The notes: generated by a model not told the origin, from the letters alone. A DNA stretch of 64,000 bases from Streptomyces sp. SA15 (GCF_002291145.1 NZ_NTGE01000164.1:1-64000); one strand, 5' to 3'; numbered from the stretch's first letter, positions 49,837-58,506 are shown. Numbers and translations are program-made.

Positions 49837-50714
49837 CGCATTCCCGTTCCGGAGATGCCCTGCACGAAGTAGCGCTGCAGGAAAAGGAAGAGCAGCAGCA
49901 CCGGCAGCATCACGACGATCGCACCGGCCAGCATCAGGCCGTAGTCCCTGACGTTGGCGGCCGCCTGGCTGGTGGCGGCCAGGCCCACCGGCAGCGTGTA
50001 GGTGGACATGCTCTGGGCGACGATGAGCGGCCAGATGAAGTTGTTCCACGAGGCGAGGAACGACATGATCGTGATCGTCGCGACGGCGGGGCCGGCCAGC
50101 GGGAGGAAGATCCGGAAGAAGATCCGGAACTCGCCCGCGCCGTCGATCCGGGCCGCTTCGAGGAGTTCGTCGGGGATCGACATCGCGTACTGCCGCATGA
50201 TGAAGACGGACAGCGGCATCGCCACGCCGGGCAGGGCGATCCCGGTGAGGGTGTCCGCCAGGCCGAGATCGACGGTGATCACGAACTGCGTGACGAACAC
50301 CGCGGTGAACGGCACCATCATCGCCGCCATGACCGCGCCGAACGCGAGCCTCTTGCCGGCGAAGTCGAGTTTCGCGAGCGCGTACCCGGCGGCCGACGCC
50401 GCGACGATGTTGCCGGCCACGACGATGACCGCGACCACGACGCTGTTGACGACGAACTGGTCGAAACCCTCGGTTCGGAACAGCCGCAGGAAGTTGTCGA
50501 AGGTGACGTCGTGCGGGAGCCAGGCGCCGGGGTCGGAGCGGATCTCGTCGAGGCTTCGCAGCGAGCCGCTGATCACCCAGAAGAACGGCAGCATCGTGAG
50601 CAGCGCGCACAGCACCAGCGCGCCGTACAACAGTGGTTGGGCCACGGACCGGCGGCGCGGGGCGACCCGGTCGGTGACGGTTTCGGCGTTCCGCAACGCG
50701 GCGACGGCGGTCAT
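49833..50714 (-). CDS. Sugar ABC transporter permease (MalG type)
   Basis: 293 residues, six transmembrane helices. Carries the carbohydrate-permease-2 EAA loop EAARIDGAGEFRIFFRIFLPL, which contacts the ATPase, plus the typical PFFWVISGSLRSLDEI opening and SWNNFIWPLIV near the end. Starts inside the stop of the MalF-type gene (ATGA). The operon has no ATP-binding subunit, so it probably uses a shared MsiK-like ATPase encoded elsewhere, the usual Streptomyces arrangement. Confidence 0.93.
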   Translation of the reverse strand: MTAVAALRNAETVTDRVAPRRRSVAQPLLYGALVLCALLTMLPFFWVISGSLRSLDEIRSDPGAWLPHDVTFDNFLRLFRTEGFDQFVVNSVVVAVIVVAGNIVAASAAGYALAKLDFAGKRLAFGAVMAAMMVPFTAVFVTQFVITVDLGLADTLTGIALPGVAMPLSVFIMRQYAMSIPDELLEAARIDGAGEFRIFFRIFLPLAGPAVATITIMSFLASWNNFIWPLIVAQSMSTYTLPVGLAATSQAAANVRDYGLMLAGAIVVMLPVLLLFLFLQRYFVQGISGTGMR

Positions 50715-51613
50715 ACGCGGGACCTCAGCAGTCGGAACTGGACAAGACTCACCAGGGCCACCAGGACGAGCATCACGAAGGACGCGGCCGAGGACATCCC
50801 GAACTCGCCGGCCCCGAACTGGTGGTAGGTGTACAGCGCCACGGACTCGGTGGAGCCGAGCGGGCCGCCGTCCGTGAGCAGGTAGGGCTCGTCGAAGACC
50901 TGGAGGTAGAAGACGGTCAGCAGCACCGACACCATCAGGGTGGTCGGCAGCAGCAGCGGCAGGGTGATGTGCCTCAGCTGCCGCCACCGTCCCGCCCCGT
51001 CGAGGGACGCGGCCTCGTACACGTCGTCCGGGATCGCCTGCAGGCCGGCGAGGAAGAGCACCATCGCGATGCCGAAGTTGCGCCAGACGCCGAGGAGGAT
51101 GACCACGGGCATGGCGAGGTTGGGGTCGTCCAGCCAGTTCGGTCCGGCGAGGCCGACGGCGCCGAGCGCCTTGTTGACGGTGCCGTCGGCGTAGAAGGCG
51201 TACTGCCAGATCAGGGCGACCGCCACCACGTTGGTGACGACCGGCGCGAAGAACAGCGTGCGGAACGTGCCGCGCAGGCGGCGGATGCCGGAGTTCAGCG
51301 CGACGGCCAGTGCGAAGCCGATCACCATGGTCAGCGGCACGCCGACCGCCACGAACAGGGCGGTGTTCAGGATGTCGCGCAGGAAGCTCTGGTCCTTCAG
51401 CAGCCGGACGAAGTTGTCCAAGCCCGTGAAGTCGACCGCGAGTGGATGCCTGAGGTCCGTGCCCCGCAGGTCGGTGAGGCTGAAGCCGAGCGCGGCGACG
51501 GTGGGGATCGCCGTGTAGAGAAGGAACACCAGGGCGAACGGCGTGAGGAACAGCCAGGCGACGGCCGTACGACGGGTGCGCCGCCGGGTGCCCACGACAG
51601 GGGTGATGGTCAT
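50711..51613 (-). CDS. Sugar ABC transporter permease (MalF/UgpA type)
   Basis: 300 residues from ATG 51613 (MTITPVVGTRRR). Six helices, opening AWLFLTPFALVFLLYTAIPTVAALGFS and EAA loop EAASLDGAGRWRQLRHITLPLL. ALYTYHQFGAGEFGMSSAAS precedes the last helix, as in carbohydrate CUT1 permeases. Pairs with the downstream MalG-type permease; overlap of 4 nt. Confidence 0.93.
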   Translation of the reverse strand: MTITPVVGTRRRTRRTAVAWLFLTPFALVFLLYTAIPTVAALGFSLTDLRGTDLRHPLAVDFTGLDNFVRLLKDQSFLRDILNTALFVAVGVPLTMVIGFALAVALNSGIRRLRGTFRTLFFAPVVTNVVAVALIWQYAFYADGTVNKALGAVGLAGPNWLDDPNLAMPVVILLGVWRNFGIAMVLFLAGLQAIPDDVYEAASLDGAGRWRQLRHITLPLLLPTTLMVSVLLTVFYLQVFDEPYLLTDGGPLGSTESVALYTYHQFGAGEFGMSSAASFVMLVLVALVSLVQFRLLRSRV

Positions 51614-51620
51614 GGGCGGC

Positions 51621-52922
51621 TCACTTCGCACCCGTGCCGAGGCTCTCGGCGTACGACTGGATGTTCGCGGCGGCCTTCTCCGCGGTCGCCGTGCCCTTGG
51701 CCACGGCCTCCATCTCCTTGCCGATCCGGGTCGCGACCTGCTGCCAGGTGCTGACCTGCGGGAACGCCCGGGTGTTCTTCAGCTGGGTGAGGAAGGCGGC
51801 GAGGAGCGGCTGGTCCTTGATGGCGGGGTCGTCCCAGGCGGAGATCGCAGCGGGCAGCGAGCTGTACGCCTTGTACTGCGCCACCTGGGTGCTGGGCTGC
51901 GATATGTACCGGACCAGCTTCCACGACGCGTCCGCGTTGCCGCTGCCCGCGAGCACGCCCCAGCTGCCGCCGGCGGAGAAGGAGACACTGCCCGACGATC
52001 CGGCCGGCAGGGGTGCGGTGGCGACGTGGGACGCGGTCCAGCCGTCCTTCTTCGCGGCGGTGTCGAGCTGGCCGACGACCCACGGGCCGGTGATCATCGT
52101 GGCGGTCTTCCCGCTGACGAAGTACGGCTGTGCGTCGAGGAAGGTGGGTGTGGCGGTGTCGGCGGAGCCCGAGGTGAAGAACGACGCGTTGTACTTCAGC
52201 GCGTCGACCATCGCCGGGGTGTCGAGTGTCCACTTCCCGTCGGCCGTGAGCAGCGAGCCGCCGGCCTGCCAGGCGTACATCGCGACGTCCTGGCCGTTGA
52301 AGATGTCCCACCCGTTGTCGGCTCCCAGGCCGCGCCGCGCACCGGCGCCCTGGAGGGCCTTGAAGAAGGGCACCATCTCGTCCCACGTGGTCGGCGCCTC
52401 GACGCCGGCCTTCTTGGCCAGGTCGGAGCGGTAGACGAGCGCGTACGTGTAGGCGTACCAGGGCACCGTGTAGGCCACGTCGTCGACCACGCCCGCGTCC
52501 CAGAGACTGTCGAAGAAACTGTTCGGGTCGACGAGTCCGTCCGGGACGGGCCGGAGGATCGACGCGTCGAGGAACTGCGCCTGCGACTCGGGGAAGAACT
52601 GGGCGACATCGGGCCCCTTGCCCGCCGCGATCGCCGACTGCAGCTTGGTGTAGTAATCGGCGTTTGGGATCAGCGTGAACTTCACGGTGGCGTCGGGGTT
52701 GGCGGTCCTGAAGGGCTTGATGACCTGCTCGAGCACGTCGGCGTCGCCCTGGGCGGCCCAGACGTCGACGGTGCCGGTGGCCGGCGAGTCGCCGACGGGC
52801 TCGGCGGAGGCCTTCGCGGCGGCGGTGTCGTCCTCGCGCCCACAGCCCGTCAGGCCGAGGGTGCCGAGGACGGCCAGCCCGGCGGTCAGTTTCAGGGCAC
52901 CGCGTCGGGAGAGATTGGGCAT
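51621..52922 (-). CDS. Sugar ABC transporter substrate-binding lipoprotein
   Basis: 433 residues from ATG 52922, preceded by AGGAG 7 nt away. Twin-arginine/lipoprotein-type N-terminus (NLSRRGALKLTAGLAVLG) with lipobox LTGC. Family-1 extracellular solute-binding fold: VDVWAAQGDADVLEQVIKPF, GKGPDVAQFFPES, PWYAYTYALVYRSDLAKKAGVEAPTTWDEMVPFFKAL, MITGPWVVGQL. First gene of the seven-gene operon; the leader upstream contains 13-15-bp tandem repeats. Substrate not predictable, though the operon suggests an acylated or base-bearing glycoside. Confidence 0.92.
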   Translation of the reverse strand: MPNLSRRGALKLTAGLAVLGTLGLTGCGREDDTAAAKASAEPVGDSPATGTVDVWAAQGDADVLEQVIKPFRTANPDATVKFTLIPNADYYTKLQSAIAAGKGPDVAQFFPESQAQFLDASILRPVPDGLVDPNSFFDSLWDAGVVDDVAYTVPWYAYTYALVYRSDLAKKAGVEAPTTWDEMVPFFKALQGAGARRGLGADNGWDIFNGQDVAMYAWQAGGSLLTADGKWTLDTPAMVDALKYNASFFTSGSADTATPTFLDAQPYFVSGKTATMITGPWVVGQLDTAAKKDGWTASHVATAPLPAGSSGSVSFSAGGSWGVLAGSGNADASWKLVRYISQPSTQVAQYKAYSSLPAAISAWDDPAIKDQPLLAAFLTQLKNTRAFPQVSTWQQVATRIGKEMEAVAKGTATAEKAAANIQSYAESLGTGAK

Positions 52923-52957
52923 CTTGGGCTCCTGTCTCATGGAGGCGCTGAGAACAG

Positions 52958-53064
52958 TGGGGGATCTCAATAGGGATTTGAGTGGGGGATCTGCGCGTGG
53001 TGGATCTGCGCGTGGTGGATCTGCGTGGGGGATCCGAGTTGGGGGATCCGAGTTGGGGGATTTC
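52958..53064. repeat. 13-15-bp G-rich tandem repeats in the ABC-operon leader
   Basis: Seven or so copies of GTGGGGGATCYGMG-type units (for example GTGGGGGATCTGCGC at 52982, GTGGTGGATCTGCGC at 52997, GTTGGGGGATCCGA at 53038), separated by no spacer. They begin 36 nt upstream of the binding-protein ATG. In-frame on the complement they read as DPPRADPP-like, which is not believable protein. Could be a stacked regulator site or slippage-prone leader. Confidence 0.8.
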
Positions 53065-53170
53065 TGGGGGAAGTAGCTTTTTCGGTCCGAGGGACCCGAT
53101 GGCGAAGCTATGAGGGACGCATTTCGGCCACGTGGCGGAGCCATCACGAATAATTTCGGAACTTGTAGCG

Positions 53171-53180
53171 AAAACGTTTT
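53171..53180 (-). promoter_or_regulatory. AAAACGTTTT palindrome (candidate LacI/ROK-type operator of the ABC operon)
   Basis: A perfect 10-bp palindrome, AAAACGTTTT, in the only AT-rich island upstream of the sugar-type operon, 249 nt before its first ATG and 30 nt from the DUF998 stop. Central CG symmetry resembles sugar-regulator sites. Distance from the start makes the assignment tentative. Confidence 0.35.
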
Positions 53181-53209
53181 ATGGGGATTCGGGACGTCGG
53201 CGGCACCGG

Positions 53210-53836
53210 TCAAGTGACGGATTCGTCCTGGTCAGGGTGGCGGAGACAAGAGGCGACGACCAGAAAGGGCCACAGGGACTGAAGGGACGTCACCACGCGT
53301 TCAGCGACACCAATGGCACCGTGACCCTGCATTTCGATCAAGAACCATGCCGCACCGACGCACATCAGAGCGGTCGCCATGATGGAGGGCGCGGGCCGCA
53401 GCCCCCACGGTGGGGCTCCGCCGCGATCGGCGGCCAGAACCGGCCATACGGCCAGGAGAGTGAACCCGACCGCGGCAACGGAACCGTGATGCAGGGAGCC
53501 ACCGCTGCTCGGTGCCGGAAACAGTGCCACCACGAACGCCGACACGCCACCGCCACCCAGCGCCACACGTCCGGCGAGTGCGGCAGCGCGCAGCCCCCAA
53601 GCGGTGAGCAGGTGACAGGCGCCCAGGGCGACCAGCGCTCCGGTCATCACCCAGGACCCGGCAGCGCCGTCAGCCGCCAGCACGCTGATCGTCTGAGCAG
53701 CGGGGTCGTAGGCGGGCCCCTCGAGCAACCCCGCGATCACCCAGCCTCCGGCCAACAAGACAGGCGCACACCCCGACGAGAGCAAGGCCCACCTGGGCAC
53801 AAATCGCATCAGAGCACCGTAAACATCCAGACCCAT
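53210..53836 (-). CDS. DUF998 family membrane protein
   Basis: 208 residues from ATG 53836, preceded by AGAAG; MRFVPRW 27 nt downstream is an alternative. Six hydrophobic helices with the DUF998 landmarks GYDPxxxTISVLA-like PAYDPAAQTISVLAADG and the mid-protein LFPAPSSGGSLHHGSVAAVGFTLLA. Function unknown; predicted integral membrane. It sits between the ABC operon and the scarred region and appears intact. Confidence 0.82.
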   Translation of the reverse strand: MGLDVYGALMRFVPRWALLSSGCAPVLLAGGWVIAGLLEGPAYDPAAQTISVLAADGAAGSWVMTGALVALGACHLLTAWGLRAAALAGRVALGGGGVSAFVVALFPAPSSGGSLHHGSVAAVGFTLLAVWPVLAADRGGAPPWGLRPAPSIMATALMCVGAAWFLIEMQGHGAIGVAERVVTSLQSLWPFLVVASCLRHPDQDESVT

Positions 53837-53957
53837 CAGAGTTCTTCTGATATCCCCACAGGGCGGGCATTCTTCACGCGGCTGGCCGCACCGGGTCGGG
53901 GTGGGCAGCCGACCAGAGCGCCGCTACGGCCCGTGCCCTCACCGGCCGCACCGGGTT

Positions 53958-54635
53958 TCAGCCACGGCCTCGGCGCCAGGAGCGGGCTGCCGTTCCCCTG
54001 ACGGGTACGGGGATGGTGAGCACCGCGCCGGAGGCCGCTGTCGGGTTCTTCACCCCGTGCCTGGCCGTGGTGACGAAGAGGCGGTTGTCGTTGGGGTGCA
54101 GGCACACCGAGGTGGGGTGCGGGGCGGGCACGGTCAGGGTGTGGAGCAGGCGGCCGTCGGGGTGGTACCGGCGGACCGCTCCGGCGCCCCACATCGCGAC
54201 CCACAGGCAGCCCTCGTCGTCGACGGTCATTCCGTCGGGGCTGCCTTCACCGTCGCGCAGTTGGGCGAAGGTCTCCGGGCCGCCGGAGAGGTCACCCGAG
54301 ACGAGGTCGACCCGGCAGCGGAGGATGGTGCCGGCGGCCGTGTCGGCGAGGTACATGGTCGTGCCGTCGGCGGTGAACGCCGGCCCGTTGACGATGGTCA
54401 GCCCGTCGAGGACGCGTACGACCGTGCCGTCGGCGTCCGTACGGTAGAGCGAGCCCGCGCCGGGGGCGCCGTCGTAGGCCATGCTGCCGGCAGAAGCGGC
54501 CGACGGGGTCGGCGACGCCGTCGTTCATCCGGCTGGGCAGCGGGGTGCGGTCCTCGGGGCGATCCAGCCATTCCAGTGCGCCGTCGGCAGCGAGCACAGC
54601 GATCCCGGTGCCTGCGGCGGCGATCCAGGAGCCCG
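53958..54635 (-). pseudogene. SMP-30/gluconolactonase remnant (5'-truncated and frameshifted)
   Basis: From 5' to 3' on the minus strand: AAGTGIAVLAADGALEWLDRPEDR and RMNDGVADPVGRF in one frame, then MAYDGAPGAGSLYRTDADG, VLDGLTIVNGPAFTADGTTMYLADTAAGT and DGMTVDDEGCLWVAMWG in another. The switch falls at about 54490; family sequence expects GRFWAGSMAYDG and reading TTC-TGG-GCC would need two more bases than the TTCTGCCGG present, so a 2-nt deletion is likely. About 70 N-terminal residues of the family are missing, and the piece is fused to a kinase fragment. SMP-30 hydrolyses sugar lactones; this copy is dead. Confidence 0.8.
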
Positions 54636-54875
54636 GCGGGGTTCGGTCAGCAGCAGTCCCGTGGGCCGGCCGGTGTCGTCGGTGACCGCCTGGCCGGTGT
54701 CGATGCCCTCGGCGCGGAGTGTGCGCAGCACCAGCGCGCCGAGCTCGTCCGCACCGACCCGGCCGGCCCAGCGCACCCGGTGCCCGAGCCGGGCGAGACC
54801 GATCGCGACGTTGGACCCGGCTCCCGCCACGGACAGGCCGAGACCGCCTCCGAGCCGCAGCGCGCCGTGGGCGCG
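54627..54875 (-). pseudogene. PfkB-type sugar kinase fragment (2-keto-3-deoxygluconate kinase-like)
   Basis: GRAHGALRLGGGLGLSVAGAGSNVAIGLARLGHRV and WAGRVGADELGALVLRTLRAEGID are the N-terminal substrate-binding part of a PfkB/ribokinase-family KDG kinase. The reading stops resembling the family after PTGLLLTEPRRAPG at about 54627, where it abuts the SMP-30 remnant. The first ~20 residues and the C-terminal ATP site are missing, so it cannot be active. KDG kinase and lactonase together suggest a lost uronate/gluconate catabolic gene set. Confidence 0.75.
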
Positions 54876-55115
54876 CCCCCATACCGTCCCCCGTCCCCAT
54901 GGACCCGCCGGCCGGGGTGGCCGATCCCGCCTTCGCTTGCGCGGACGACGAGTCGCAGCCGGCACCCGGCGAGTGGAGCGCGGGACTGGCCTCGCGCGGC
55001 GGAGCAGAGACCGGCGCCGAAGCTGCGAGCTGCGACCAGGCGACGTTCGTGCTCGCCACCAAGGACACGGCGTTCATGGAACGCACGGTGACGTTCAAGG
55101 CTCGCCTTCAGACCG

Positions 55116-55970
55116 TCAGGCGTTGAGCGTGTCGATCAGGGCCTTGGTCACGTCCTCGGTCGTGGCCGTGCCGCCGACGTCGCGGGTGAGGATGCCCGCG
55201 GCGGTCGTGGCCTCGATGGCCTTGTGCAGTCGGGCCGCCTGGTCGGGCAGTCCGAAGTGGTCCAGCATCAGCGCGGCGCTGCCGACCGCGCCGATGGGGT
55301 TGGCCAGGCCCTGGCCGGCGATGTCCGGGGCGGAGCCGTGGACCGGCTCGAACATGCTGGGGAAGCGGCGCTCGGGGTTGAGGTTGGCGCTGGCGGCCAG
55401 GCCCAGGCTGCCCGCCAGGGCGCTGCCGAGGTCGGAGAGGATGTCGGCGTTCAGGTTGGAGGCCACAACCACCGACAAGTCCTCGGGGCGCAGGACGAAC
55501 TTCGCGGACATGGCGTCCACGAGCACGCTCTCCGTCTCGACGTCCGGGTAGTCGGCGGCGACGCGCTGGAAGACGTCGTCCCACAGGACCATGCCGTACT
55601 GCTGGGCGTTGCTCTTGGTGACGGAGGAGACCTTCTTGTGCGCCCTCGTGCGGGCCAGGTCGAAGGCGAAGCGCATGATGCGTTCGCAGCCCACCTCGGT
55701 GAACAGGGCCGACTGGACGGCGACTTCGCCGCCGGGTCCGCGGCCGGAGAGGTTGCGGCCGCCGAGGCCCGCGTACTCGCCCTCGCTGTTCTCGCGGACG
55801 ACGACCCAGTCCAGCTCGGTGTCGTCGGCCTTGCGCAGGGGGCTCTGCACGCCGGGCAGGAAGTGCACGGGGCGGACGTTGGCCCACTGGTCGAAGTTCT
55901 GGCAGATCTTCAGGCGCAGGCCCCACTGGCTGACGTGGTCGGGAACGGTCGGCCAGCCGGCCACCGACAT
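55116..55970 (-). pseudogene. Tartrate dehydrogenase / isopropylmalate-dehydrogenase family, N-terminally truncated
   Basis: Homology runs from GWPTVPDHVSQWGLRLKICQNFDQWANVRPVHFLPGV to the C-terminus DVTKALIDTLNA. Metal and active-site residues are present: VVRENSEGEYAG, SVTKSNAQQYGMVLWDDVF, VDAMSAKFVLRPE, ADILSDLGSALAGSLGLAAS, FEPVHGSAPDIAGQGLANPIG. About 70 N-terminal residues of the ~350-residue family are missing, and sequence upstream of 55958 is the antisense of a DoxX gene. A short product could still start at ATG 55970, but the Rossmann-like N-lobe is absent, so it is probably non-functional. Confidence 0.83.
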
Positions 55971-56139
55971 CGCCCCCGTACTGACTCCGCTCGCCGCGAC
56001 CGGCCTGGTCGTGGTGATGGTGCTGGCCGCGATCACCCACGCCCGCCGCAAGGAACCCGGCGCCATCGCCTTCAACGCCGTCCTGCTGATCCTGGCCGCC
56101 CTGGTGGCCTGGGGCCGCTTCGGCCCCTACAGCTTCTGA
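55960..56139 (+). pseudogene. DoxX-family membrane protein, C-terminal fragment
   Basis: ATDIAPVLTPLAATGLVVVMVLAAITHARRKEPGAIAFNAVLLILAALVAWGRFGPYSF is the last third of a DoxX-like protein, two helices ending at the native stop. The N-terminal helices are replaced by sequence of the antisense tartrate dehydrogenase, so the junction lies at about 55955-55970. It precedes the NmrA-like SDR by 39 nt, as DoxX and SDR genes often do, so the surviving part seems to come from a real DoxX-SDR operon. Confidence 0.78.
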
Positions 56140-56178
56140 CCCCACCCTCTTGACCGCCACCGCGAGGAAGCACCCCTG

Positions 56179-56787
56179 ATGCGTGTCACCGTCTTCGGCG
56201 CGAGCGGCGCCATCGGCCGACTTGTCGTCCAGCAGCTCCTGGACGGCGGCCACCAGGTCACCGCCCTGGTCCGCGCTCCCGCCAAGCTCGCCCTCATCCA
56301 CTCCCATCTCACGGTCGTCACCGGGCAGTTGTCCGACCGCGACTCCATCGAGCAGGCCCTCAGCGGCGCGGACGCGGTGATCAGCGCGCTCGGCCCCTCC
56401 CTGAAACGGTCCACGACCGGCACCCAGGTGACCGACGGCACCCGCACCATCGTGCAGGCCATGGAGGCCCAGAAGGTGGCCCGCTTCATCGGCCTGGCCA
56501 CGCCCTCACTGGCCGATCCGCAGGACAAGCCGCACTGGAAACACAAGGTGCTGCCCGTCATGGCCGGGCTGATGTTCCCCAACGCGCTGGCCGAGTTGAA
56601 GGGCATGACCGAGGCCGTCACCGACTCGGGTCTCGACTACACCATCGCCCGCATCACCAACCCGACGGACAAGCCCGCCAGCGGCCGTATCCGATCCGGC
56701 TTCCTCGGCCACGACAAGGTCGCATCCGCCATGAGCCGCGCCGACATCGCCGCGTTCCTCGTCTCCCCCGTCCCGAGCAGCCGCTGA
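56179..56787 (+). CDS. NmrA-like NAD(P)-binding SDR, C-terminus altered
   Basis: 202 residues from ATG 56179 (GAGGAAG site). NAD(P)-binding FGASGAIGRLVVQQLLDGGHQVTALVR, DAVISALGPSLK and GLDYTIARITNPTDKP are typical NmrA/atypical SDR. The family ends with a short tail after MSRADIAAFLV; here the sequence after about 56765 diverges and instead reads into a luciferase-like monooxygenase in another frame. The last ~10 native residues seem to be replaced by SPVPSSR. The enzyme might still work, since only the tail is lost. Reductase substrate unknown. Confidence 0.75.
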   Translation: MRVTVFGASGAIGRLVVQQLLDGGHQVTALVRAPAKLALIHSHLTVVTGQLSDRDSIEQALSGADAVISALGPSLKRSTTGTQVTDGTRTIVQAMEAQKVARFIGLATPSLADPQDKPHWKHKVLPVMAGLMFPNALAELKGMTEAVTDSGLDYTIARITNPTDKPASGRIRSGFLGHDKVASAMSRADIAAFLVSPVPSSR

Positions 56788-57305
56788 AGATCTGGCTGGG
56801 CACCGGGGGCAGCCCGGATTCGGTGTCCCGCGCCGTCGAGTTGGGGCTGCCGATGTTCCTCGGCATCCTCGGCGGCACCCCCGAGCACTGGGCGCGCTAC
56901 GGACACGCCTACCGCGCCGCCTGGGACGAGGCCGGCCACCCCGCCGAGCAGGCCGACATCGCGGTCGCCGTGCACGGGTTCGTCGCCGAGTCCGACGCCC
57001 AGGCCCGGTCGACCTACCTGGAGCACGAGCACCGCATGATGGCCGAGGGCCTGGCCGAACTGGGCCGCCCCGCCCCCTCCCCCGCCGACCGCGCCGCGCA
57101 GTACGGCCCCGACGGCATGGTCTTCGTCGGCAGTCCCGACGAGATCACCGACCGCATCCTCCACCTGCACGGACTGTTCGGCCACACCCGCCAGATCCTC
57201 CAGATGGACGTCGGCGGCATGCCCCAGCGCGACTTCCTGCACGCCATCGAACTCCTCGGCACCAAGGTGCTCCCCCAGATCCGCGCCGAACTGGCGTGGC
57301 CATGA
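56772..57305 (+). pseudogene. Luciferase-like (LLM) flavin monooxygenase, C-terminal half
   Basis: PEQPLKIWLGTGGSPDSVSRAVELGLPMFLGILGGTPEHWARY to ELLGTKVLPQIRAELAWP matches the C-terminal half of LLM-class flavin-dependent oxidoreductases (about 175 of 340 residues), whose QxPxPIWxGxGG motif is recognisable. The N-terminal half with the flavin-binding barrel strands is missing; the frame joins the NmrA-like gene at about 56765. No start codon with a ribosome site precedes it, so it is a remnant. Confidence 0.78.
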
Positions 57306-57628
57306 GCTGGAGCCGTCCCCGCCACGGAGGCCGCCTGCCGCCTTGCGATCTCTGCCATACGGCCGCCTCGGCGTGCCCCCGACCAGTGGGTGAGTGTCTG
57401 CGGGCCCAGGGGTGGGCCGCCGGCCGACCGCCAACCGATCCGCCGGACTCCTCGCAGCCGAAGTCGCCCCCGCCATCCGCAGGCACCCTGCCCTGCCTCC
57501 CGAAGTGACCGCGGCGTGAAGACCGTCCCCACCCGCTTCCGCACCCGTGCCCCTCCGATCCTTCCGCACACCCCGGGCGACTGATGCCCGCCCTCAGCGA
57601 TCCCCCCACCTTGAAGGAGTAGACCGGA
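57306..57628. other. Region between the LLM remnant and the dioxygenase
   Basis: 323 nt with no complete gene. One frame reads SAGLLAAEVAPAIRRHPALPPEVTAA to a stop at about 57515, which could be a further C-terminal scrap, but it is too short to name. A GAAGGAGT ribosome site (57611-57619) for the dioxygenase lies at the end. No clear promoter. Confidence 0.4.
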
Positions 57629-58506
57629 ATGACCACGACCACCGATCCGTCCCGGCGCTGATCAACCCCCGCGCGGTACGTCTCGTCGAGGCGTTCAAGG
57701 ACGCCCTGGCCCGCCTCCGCGACGAAGAAGGACTGACCTTCGACGACCTCAACGCCGTCACCGACCTGCTGCAGCAGATGCAGACGGCCACCGGCGCCCC
57801 GCTGGCGCTGGTCGCCATGCCCCTGTACAGCGAGCTCTTCCAGGGCGGCCAGGACGGCTACACCCCCTCCGACGACGTCACCAGCCCCACCTTCATCCCC
57901 GGCTCCCCGCGCATCGACAACCCCGGCACCCTTCCGATGCGGCCGGACGAGCCCGGCGTCCCGCTGGTCGTGTCCGGCCGCGTTCTGGACGGCCACGGTC
58001 AGCCGCTCGCCGACGCCAAGCTGGACATCTACCACGCGGCCAACAACGGCGACTACGCCGGGCTGTACGACGACGGAGTGCCCAGGTACAACCTGCGCGG
58101 GCACCTGTTCACCGACGCCGACGGCCGCTACACCTACACCACCATCACCCCCGTCGCCTACGCCGACGCCCACGTCATGGCCATCGACAAGGCCGTCGAG
58201 GCCACCGCGGCCCTCGGCCGCAGCCTCTACCGCCCGGCCCACATCCACTACGAGGTCCACCACCCCGACCTGATCCGCCCCTGGTTCGGCGAGATCTACT
58301 TCACGGGAGACCCCGTCATCCCCGTCGACTTCGTCGGCGCGAAGATCGCCCACCCCGCCCTGCAGGCGGACACCACCCTGCATGAGGACCCCGAGGACAT
58401 CGCCGCACACGGCTTCCAGGGCCCCTACCGGACCATGGAGTTCGACTTCGTCCTCAAGACCCGCACCAGCCCGGACACCATCACCTCGAAGGAGGAGACG
58501 GCATGA
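57629..58506 (+). CDS. Intradiol ring-cleavage dioxygenase (catechol 1,2-dioxygenase-like), frameshifted after the start
   Basis: The body (57640-58506) is intact: an N-terminal helical dimer domain (INPRAVRLVEAFKDALARLRDEEGLTFDDLNAVTDLLQQM), then a beta-sandwich with iron ligands Tyr in GVPRYNLRGHLF and Tyr/His/His in RSLYRPAHIHYEVHHP. It would cleave a catechol-type ring between the hydroxyls. The expected start, ATG 57629 behind GAAGGAG, reads MTTTTDPSRR then TGA; it fits the body only after a one-base insertion or two-base deletion. In-frame initiation would need GTG 57547, without a ribosome site. Either a recent frameshift or a sequencing error. The next gene overlaps by 4 nt. Confidence 0.82.

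Noticed and set aside
52958..53064. Repeats read as a proline-rich secreted N-terminus for the binding protein
   Set aside because: The lipoprotein signal starts at 52922 with its own AGGAG site, and the upstream frame is translated repeat DNA.
54900..55126. Plus-strand frame ending DTAFMERTVTFKARLQTVRR as a possible gene end
   Set aside because: No recognisable family, no start, and it lies between two pseudogene pieces, so it was not annotated.
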